A stretch of 64,000 bases of DNA from NCBI RefSeq assembly GCF_027563345.1, contig NZ_JAMKBK010000002.1; one strand, 5' to 3'. Of the stretch, positions 59,056-64,000 are shown piece by piece. Numbering within the stretch: the stretch's first letter is position 1; each line of letters begins with the position of its first letter. The translations under genes were made by a program, and so were the position numbers. This DNA comes from Psychrobacillus psychrodurans (GTDB lineage: Bacteria > Bacillota > Bacilli > Bacillales_A > Planococcaceae). Below the pieces are notes generated by a model, which did not search any database, was not told the origin of the DNA, and saw only the letters and a list, made by a program, of their open reading frames with translations.

Positions 59056-60210
59056 ATGTTAGAATTTGAAACAAATGAAGATCAATTAGCGATCATTAAA
59101 GTTATTGGAGTAGGTGGTGGCGGTAACAACGCTGTAAATCGAATGATTGAACACGGTGTTCAAGGAGTAGATTTTATTGCTGTTAATACAGATGCACAAG
59201 CTCTCAATATGTCAAAAGCCGAAGTAAAACTACAAATTGGTGGAAAACTAACTCGCGGTCTTGGTGCAGGAGCGAATCCTGAGGTAGGGAAAAAAGCTGC
59301 GGAAGAAAGTAAAGAACTGATAGAAGAAGCTTTAAGAGGCGCAGATATGGTATTTGTCACAGCAGGTATGGGTGGCGGTACAGGTACTGGAGCAGCACCA
59401 GTCATTGCTCAAATTGCACGTGATTTAGGGGCATTAACAGTTGGGGTAGTAACACGTCCATTTACTTTTGAAGGTCGTAAACGTTCTACACAAGCAGTTG
59501 GTGGTATTAGCATGATGAAAGAGTCAGTTGATACGTTAATCGTCATTCCAAATGACCGTTTGTTAGAAATCGTAGATAAAAACACACCAATGCTAGAAGC
59601 TTTCAGAGAAGCGGATAATGTACTACGTCAAGGGGTTCAAGGTATTTCTGATTTGATCGCAGTACCTGGTCTTATCAATCTTGACTTTGCAGATGTTAAA
59701 ACAATTATGTCTAACAAAGGTGCAGCACTTATGGGTATCGGTATTTCTGCAGGAGAAAATCGTGCTGCAGAAGCTGCGAAAAAGGCTATTTCAAGTCCAC
59801 TTCTTGAAACATCAATTGATGGAGCAACTGGTGTCTTGATGAATATTACTGGTGGTTCAAACTTAAGTCTGTTTGAAGTTCAAGAAGCGGCTGATATTGT
59901 TGCCTCTGCTTCAGATGAAGAAGTTAATATGATATTCGGTTCGGTTATCAATGATAACTTGAAAGATGAAATAGTTGTTACGGTAATTGCAACTGGATTC
60001 AACGAAGAACTTATCACACAAAAACAACCTCGAAGCACAGGTTTCGGTGGCAGCAGAACGCCACAACCATCTGTAGCACCAATCCGAGAACAGCGTAAAG
60101 AAGAAGTGCAACAACAAGCACCTCAACAAGAACGACATGTATCTCATAACCAACAAGAGGATGCATTAGATATCCCAACTTTCTTAAGAAATCGTCAACG
60201 TAGAAACTAA
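59056..60210 (+). CDS. ftsZ: Cell division protein FtsZ
   Basis: 384 residues, tubulin-like GTPase forming the Z ring. Motifs: VIGVGGGGNNAVNRM, the GTP signature MGGGTGTGAAPV, synergy-loop Asp in LINLDFADVKTIM, then a Gln/Pro-rich linker (about 320-370) and the conserved C-terminal peptide DIPTFLRNR for FtsA/SepF/EzrA binding. AGGAGG precedes the ATG. Ends at a strong terminator, closing the dcw cluster. Confidence 0.98.
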   Translation: MLEFETNEDQLAIIKVIGVGGGGNNAVNRMIEHGVQGVDFIAVNTDAQALNMSKAEVKLQIGGKLTRGLGAGANPEVGKKAAEESKELIEEALRGADMVFVTAGMGGGTGTGAAPVIAQIARDLGALTVGVVTRPFTFEGRKRSTQAVGGISMMKESVDTLIVIPNDRLLEIVDKNTPMLEAFREADNVLRQGVQGISDLIAVPGLINLDFADVKTIMSNKGAALMGIGISAGENRAAEAAKKAISSPLLETSIDGATGVLMNITGGSNLSLFEVQEAADIVASASDEEVNMIFGSVINDNLKDEIVVTVIATGFNEELITQKQPRSTGFGGSRTPQPSVAPIREQRKEEVQQQAPQQERHVSHNQQEDALDIPTFLRNRQRRN

Positions 60211-60220
60211 TATAAAGATT

Positions 60221-60250
60221 AAAGCAATCACTTCGGTGGTTGCTTTTTTT
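60221..60250 (+). terminator. Intrinsic terminator after ftsZ
   Basis: AAAGCAATCAC / GTGGTTGCTTT stem with one G-T pair and a TTCG tetraloop, then a T-run. Confidence 0.93.
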
Positions 60251-60393
60251 GAATAAAGTATAATTTGTTAAAAGGACTCCTTATAAATTAGGAATATTCC
60301 AGTCGAAACAGTGAATAGAAACACCTATTAGTAGTATGGTTCTACATGTTTTGGCCATGAATCGATAAAAGTTTGTAAAAGTTTTCCACTACG

Positions 60394-60504
60394 CAAGTAA
60401 AAGGTAATAGTCCGCAAGTAAATATAGACTTAGAGCAAGTAAAACTTTAAGACCGCAAGTAAGCCACTGATGGGAGCAAGTAAACAATAGGTGAGAGCAA
60501 GTAA
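60394..60504 (+). repeat. M2 array, copy G: six GCAAGTAA cores
   Basis: CAAGTAA cores at 60394, 60415, 60436, 60456, 60477 and 60498: steps 21, 21, 20, 21, 21. The residues before the cores and parts of the inter-core text (AAAGGTAATAG, GACTTAGA, GCCACTGATGG) match ranks 1-5 of arrays A and E. The stretch 60251-60393 has a leader-like ATAAAGTATAATT but no other clear feature. Confidence 0.9.
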
Positions 60505-60729
60505 GGAGATATTAAGATCAAATTCTGTATTAAATATAAGGATATTTTTTGATTGCTGAGATAAAATTAAATTTTTGGTAATTTGAGTGGTATAGAATAC
60601 AAAGATTACATACAGAGAGGTTAGATTTGGGTTATCAAGCATCCAAAAAGGCATTTCTTATATATTTCTACACTAAGAAAAAAGTATACGACAAAAAATA
60701 GCTGGTATTTGCCTTATAGATTAACGGTA

Positions 60730-60914
60730 GAGCTCCCGAAATTTTATTTTCGGGAGCTCCCTCTTTGAATTGAAGAGTATCTTATCTTTTGTTATCCCAA
60801 AAAGCACTAACCTGTTATAAGGGTGACGGACAGAAAAATGCCATAAAACTACTGAGAAAACAGATGCTGGTGGTGACGTTCAGTCACCACCAGCCTAATT
60901 GGCATCTTTTTTTG
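60730..60914 (+). repeat. M3 structured element, copy G (5' part plus own terminator)
   Basis: Begins with a perfect 12-bp hairpin GAGCTCCCGAAA / TTTCGGGAGCTC (60730-60759), then CACTAACCTGTTATAAGG, GTTA / TGAC pairing, GACGGACAG and ATGCCATAAAACTACTG, a 12-bp hairpin GCTGGTGGTGAC / GTCACCACCAGC (60866-60894) and GGCATCTTTTTTT. The 3' half with the closing-stem partner is lost. It ends about 20 nt before the first Spo0A-like box of spoIIGA. Confidence 0.7.
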
Positions 60915-60933
60915 TATTTCTTAACTCTTATTA

Positions 60934-60976
60934 TTTGTCGTAAAAAAAGAACGTTTTTGAACGGTCTTTTGACAAA
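60934..60976 (+). promoter_or_regulatory. Spo0A boxes upstream of spoIIGA
   Basis: TTTGTCGTA at 60934 (one mismatch to the 0A box TTTGTCGAA) and TTTGACAAA at 60968, the exact complement of TTTGTCAAA; the second overlaps a TTGACA -35 at 60969. In B. subtilis the spoIIG promoter is sigma-A with Spo0A boxes and an unusually long spacer. I see no convincing -10. Confidence 0.55.
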
Positions 60977-61022
60977 TTTCTTAAACTTTAGATGCTAAGC
61001 TTTAGTCAAAAGGAGGGAAACT

Positions 61023-61865
61023 ATGTATGCGGAAGTAATGATTGTAACTAATACTTTTTTCAATTATACCGTTTTGGCATTTGCCAATAAAATTGGGTGG
61101 ATTGAAAATCAGAAAAGGTATTTATTCCTATCTGCTCTAACGGCTGGAGTAATCACAGTTGTTTTCTCTCATTCTATGAGTACAATATTTTTATCTTTTT
61201 TTGTAATGATTGCGATTGCTTTTTGGAAAAAACGTTCGCAAATAGGAAAAGCAATTATTTTAACGTTACTGACTAGTGTTTTTGCTGGCGGTTTACTTAC
61301 AGCTATTGCTCCTTTGTATGACAATAGTAGTAATTTGTTTATGATTATGAACTTTGCGTTGATTGCAACAGGTGGTCTATATTTGCTGACCAAACATGTC
61401 CTTCATCTGAATATTACTCACGGAGAAAGAGAGCTTCTATATCCATCTAATGTTTCGTTATTTGGTATTTCTAAGGAGCTGACACTTTTTATAGACTCAG
61501 GAAATGTGTGTACGGAACCGTTGTCCAATGATCCTGTCCACTTTGTGGCAGCTGAAATGTTGCGGGAGATTCTACCACATGCGTTATTTGAAGCTATTAG
61601 TAATTGGGAGTTTGATGGAAGAACCGGATTGGACAAGATTTCAAAAGAATATGCAAGTAAATTAAGATTAATTCCAATTGCAACGATTCACAAACATAAA
61701 ACATGGGTTGTTGGTATTAAGTATGATCAATGGATGATAGGAGATCAGGCATTACCAAAAGGTTATATTGTTATGACGAAAGCAAGAGAAAAGTTTCCAC
61801 ATGGGGCGGATGGGATATTACATAGTTCCTCATATTTTCATTTGAAAAAAAGGAGTGTAGGATAA
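61023..61865 (+). CDS. spoIIGA: Sporulation sigma-E factor processing peptidase SpoIIGA
   Basis: 280 residues: five N-terminal membrane helices (to about 145) and a C-terminal aspartyl-protease-like domain with the catalytic LTLFIDSGN. It is activated by SpoIIR from the forespore and cleaves pro-sigma-E. Slightly shorter than the B. subtilis protein (about 309). AAAGGAGGG precedes the ATG. Its stop codon overlaps the sigE start by one base, as in the classic spoIIG operon. Confidence 0.93.
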   Translation: MYAEVMIVTNTFFNYTVLAFANKIGWIENQKRYLFLSALTAGVITVVFSHSMSTIFLSFFVMIAIAFWKKRSQIGKAIILTLLTSVFAGGLLTAIAPLYDNSSNLFMIMNFALIATGGLYLLTKHVLHLNITHGERELLYPSNVSLFGISKELTLFIDSGNVCTEPLSNDPVHFVAAEMLREILPHALFEAISNWEFDGRTGLDKISKEYASKLRLIPIATIHKHKTWVVGIKYDQWMIGDQALPKGYIVMTKAREKFPHGADGILHSSSYFHLKKRSVG

Positions 61866-62572
61866 TGCTGATGAATTGGTTGCGTAAGATTTACTATTGG
61901 GTACTTTCCTTTAGAAGAAAAAGTGTACATTATATTGGTGGCAATGAATCATTACCTAAACCATTATCGAGAGAAGAAGAACGAGAGATGCTACTGGCGT
62001 TTATGGATGGCGATGAACATGCTAGAGATATATTAATTGAACGAAACTTAAGATTAGTTGTTTACATTGCGAGAAGATTTGATCAGACAAATACTAATAT
62101 AGAAGACCTTATTAGTATAGGTTCAATCGGACTTATTAAGGCTGTAGAGACGTTTAATCTAGAAAAAGGTATTAAGCTCGCAACTTACGCATCAAGATGT
62201 ATAGAGAACGAAATTTTAATGCATTTACGTAAGACAAATCGTATGAAGTCAGAAGTCTCTTTTGATGAACCTTTAAATTCTGATTCTGACGGGAATGAAC
62301 TATTACTATCAGATATTTTAGGTACTAGCGAGGATTTAATCATTGAAGATGTGGAGAAAAAACTAGAGCGTCAACATGTATTTGAAGCAATAAATTTACT
62401 AGGGAATAGGGAAAAGTACATTATGCAATGTCGGTTTGGTTTAAATGGTAAAGAAGAAATGACTCAAAAAGAAGTAGCTGATCATTTAGGTATTTCGCAA
62501 TCATATATATCACGTTTAGAAAAAAAAATCATTTTAGATTTAAAGGAGCTGTTAAACGAACCAATTGCCTAA
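61865..62572 (+). CDS. sigE: RNA polymerase sigma-E factor precursor
   Basis: 235 residues. An N-terminal amphipathic pro-sequence (about 1-25, NWLRKIYYWVLSFRRK) is followed by YIGGNESLPKPLS, where SpoIIGA cuts in B. subtilis. Regions 2 (NLRLVVYIARRF, DLISIGSIGLIKAVETF, YASRCIENEILMHLR) and 4 (GISQSYISRLEKKI) are intact. It is the first mother-cell sigma factor. AGGAGTG precedes the ATG. Confidence 0.96.
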   Translation: MLMNWLRKIYYWVLSFRRKSVHYIGGNESLPKPLSREEEREMLLAFMDGDEHARDILIERNLRLVVYIARRFDQTNTNIEDLISIGSIGLIKAVETFNLEKGIKLATYASRCIENEILMHLRKTNRMKSEVSFDEPLNSDSDGNELLLSDILGTSEDLIIEDVEKKLERQHVFEAINLLGNREKYIMQCRFGLNGKEEMTQKEVADHLGISQSYISRLEKKIILDLKELLNEPIA

Positions 62573-62598
62573 TGGGTGAAATTGGATAGAAACGTATA

Positions 62599-62627
62599 GA
62601 ATAATCTTTTCTTTCCCGGACAAACTG
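62599..62627 (+). promoter_or_regulatory. Candidate forespore (sigma-F/G) promoter of sigG
   Basis: GAATA (62599-62603), 14-bp spacer, GGACAAACTG (62618-62627), fitting the sigma-F type -10 GGnnAnAnT and a GNATA-type -35. In B. subtilis sigG is transcribed in the forespore by sigma-F and then sigma-G. Confidence 0.45.
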
Positions 62628-62661
62628 ACTTAGAACAATTAAAAAGTCCGGAGGAAGATCT

Positions 62662-63441
62662 ATGACGAGAACAAAAGTTGAATTATGCGGCATTGATACA
62701 TCTAAGCTTCCTTTACTTAAGCATGAAGAAATGAAAGAATTGTTTATCCGTTTACAATCTGGTGAAGAATCTGTTAAAGATGAACTGGTAATGTGTAATT
62801 TAAGGCTAGTTTTAAGTCTAGTTCAAAGGTTTGCTTACCGAGGAGAGCAAGCAGATGATTTGTTTCAAGTTGGTTGTATTGGGCTCATCAAATCAATTGA
62901 GAATTTCGATTTAAAGCATAACGTCCGTTTTTCTACGTATGCAGTTCCTATGATTATTGGAGAAATAAAAAGACACTTACGTGATCATCATTCAGTACGA
63001 GTATCAAGATCGTTAAGAGATATTGCATATAAAGCTATGAAAGCAAAGGAACAGTTTATCAACGAACATTTACAAGAACCAACCTTGGATGACTTGTCAA
63101 AAGAGCTAGATATTTCAGTGGAGGATATATTAATTGCTTTAGATGCTATTCAAGATCCTGTATCTTTACAAGAGCCAATATTCAGTGATGGTGGAGACGC
63201 TATTTATATGATGGACCAATTATGCGATAATGATGTATCCGAAGATCAATGGGTAACTTATTTTACTGTGAAGGATAGTTTTCAGAAGCTAGATACAAGA
63301 CAAAAGAAAATATTAACGAAGAGAATTTACTATGGAGCTACACAAACAGAAATAGCAATGGACTTAGGTTTATCGCAGGCACAAATTTCAAGATTAGAGA
63401 AAAGTGCCTTATCAACTATTCAAAGCCAATTGAATCCATAA
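62662..63441 (+). CDS. sigG: RNA polymerase sigma-G factor
   Basis: 259 residues, late forespore sigma. Opens TRTKVELCGIDTSKLPLL (the N-terminal segment bound by Gin/CsfB in B. subtilis), region 2 NLRLVLSLVQRFAYRG, DDLFQVGCIGLIKSIENFD, RFSTYAVPMIIGEIKRHLRD, and region 4 LGLSQAQISRLEKSAL. GGAGGAAG precedes the ATG. It is separated from sigE by 89 nt with its own promoter candidate. Confidence 0.97.
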   Translation: MTRTKVELCGIDTSKLPLLKHEEMKELFIRLQSGEESVKDELVMCNLRLVLSLVQRFAYRGEQADDLFQVGCIGLIKSIENFDLKHNVRFSTYAVPMIIGEIKRHLRDHHSVRVSRSLRDIAYKAMKAKEQFINEHLQEPTLDDLSKELDISVEDILIALDAIQDPVSLQEPIFSDGGDAIYMMDQLCDNDVSEDQWVTYFTVKDSFQKLDTRQKKILTKRIYYGATQTEIAMDLGLSQAQISRLEKSALSTIQSQLNP

Positions 63442-63451
63442 GTTATTTAGC

Positions 63452-63486
63452 AAAAACGCTTTTTCTTTTTAGAAGAAGCGTTTTTC
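63452..63486 (+). terminator. Terminator after sigG
   Basis: AAAAACGCTTTTTC / GAAGAAGCGTTTTT stem, 6-8 nt loop, ending in Ts. A similar tract CTTTTTAGAAAAAAAGCGTTTTTTT recurs at 63651-63678. Confidence 0.75.
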
Positions 63487-63713
63487 TGTTGTTATAAATT
63501 TCTTAAGAACAACGAGTTAGCTCCTATGGTGGAGCATAATCGTAGTTACTTTTGGTCCGGCAGAAAACACTTTCTAAAAATCATATAGGTAGTTACAAGT
63601 AGGATTCCGTATTTATGCATTAGAACGAAGCGTTTAAGATCTGGATTTTTTTCTTTTTAGAAAAAAAGCGTTTTTTTCATTTTCATTCATATAATGAATA
63701 AAGGGGGTTAATG

Positions 63714-63947
63714 ATGAAATTTTCAGATGCGCAGCAAAAAGAAGTAATAGAAGCAAAGAGTGGGCAATTACTCGGCTATATTGTAGACGCAGAAATTGAT
63801 AAAGAAACTGGTTATATTATTTCATTTTTAGTAGAAGAAAATGGAGCGTATCCAACTTTTTTTAATAAAAAAAGAGACACAAAGAAAATAGCCGTACAAA
63901 ATATAGCGATAATTGGAAAAGATGTTATAATTGTATCAAAAACATAG
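63714..63947 (+). CDS. ylmC: YlmC/YmxH family PRC-barrel protein
   Basis: 77 residues of the YlmC/YmxH family: MKFSDAQQKEVIEAKSGQLLGYIVDAEID, TGYIISFLVEE, KKIAVQNIAIIGKDVIIVS. The fold is a small PRC barrel; function unknown. Of two adjacent ATGs, 63714 is better spaced from AAGGGGG. In B. subtilis ylmC follows sigG (with ylmA between in some species), so synteny agrees. Confidence 0.85.
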   Translation: MKFSDAQQKEVIEAKSGQLLGYIVDAEIDKETGYIISFLVEENGAYPTFFNKKRDTKKIAVQNIAIIGKDVIIVSKT

Positions 63948-63964
63948 ACTTACAATGTTCATCA

Positions 63965-63993
63965 TTGATAAAACGGCTTTTCATTGATACAAT
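63965..63993 (+). promoter_or_regulatory. Sigma-A promoter for a gene beyond the window
   Basis: TTGATA (63965-63970), exactly 17 bp, TACAAT (63988-63993); five of six consensus bases in each element. In B. subtilis the next genes would be ylmD-ylmE-sepF. Confidence 0.6.
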
Positions 63994-64000
63994 AAACAAA

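Noticed and set aside
60430..60654. Open frame on the minus strand through the M2 array, giving heptad-like LLA-x4 peptides
   Set aside because: The 21-bp period would keep a 7-codon repeat, but array G has one 20-bp step and array A a 4-bp insertion, so the frame is not maintained; no RBS or family.
60789..60998. 69-codon frame overlapping M3 copy G and the spoIIGA promoter
   Set aside because: It covers the hairpin and the Spo0A boxes; not protein-like.

Overview
The window is low-GC DNA from a spore-forming Firmicute. Gene order follows the Bacillus subtilis ykt-yla-cta-ylb-dcw-spoIIG chromosome segment almost gene for gene. The differences (an extended mra/dcw cluster without murE, murG and murB, no ylaJ-M, no ylbD/ylbE/ylbK, plus intergenic repeat islands) suggest a member of the Planococcaceae, something like Psychrobacillus, Sporosarcina or Lysinibacillus, rather than Bacillus itself. 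That placement is an inference from gene order and protein resemblance; no 16S gene is present.

Layout. 0-8 kb: start of an arginine/lysine decarboxylase, a nitronate monooxygenase, yktA/yktB, suhB, typA and small yla genes. 8-21 kb: ftsW, pyruvate carboxylase, then haem A/O synthesis and the caa3 oxidase (ctaA divergent from ctaBCDEFG). 21-37 kb: the ylb region (CAP protein, ricF, rsmD, coaD, ylbJ, ylbL, tmcAL, ylbN-rpmF, gerR). Inserted in it are a divergent pair made of a regulatory-domain-less aspartokinase and a MurE-like ligase. 37-44 kb: a three-gene acyl-CoA carboxylase operon, panE and bshC. 45-60 kb: the division and wall cluster mraZ-rsmH-ftsL-pbpB-spoVD-mraY-murD-spoVE-divIB-ylxW-ylxX-sbp-ftsA-ftsZ. 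61-64 kb: spoIIGA-sigE-sigG and ylmC.

How the parts work together: central carbon entry (pyc) and aerobic respiration; vegetative and sporulation septum and peptidoglycan synthesis; and the compartment-specific sigma factors E and G, with candidate Spo0A, sigma-E and forespore promoter elements visible upstream of several of these genes.

The most unusual content is in the long intergenic gaps. At least six gaps hold a mosaic of three repeat modules in a fixed order on the + strand, beginning just after the intrinsic terminator of a + strand gene. Module M1 is a GC-rich, partly palindromic sequence. M2 is an array of GCAAGTAA cores spaced 21 bp apart. M3 is a structured element with a 13-bp closing stem, covarying internal hairpins and a terminator-like 3' hairpin. 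M3 looks like a structured RNA family, and I suspect (from memory, unverified) a relative of HEARO/omega RNAs, here without any adjacent nuclease gene. A second point of interest is the aspartokinase/MurE pair, which could be a sporulation-specific diaminopimelate module. A third is a set of genes (murE-like, spoVE, possibly spoVD) that lack an ordinary start codon at the expected distance from their ribosome binding site; spoVE has an in-frame TAA two codons after the only upstream ATG.
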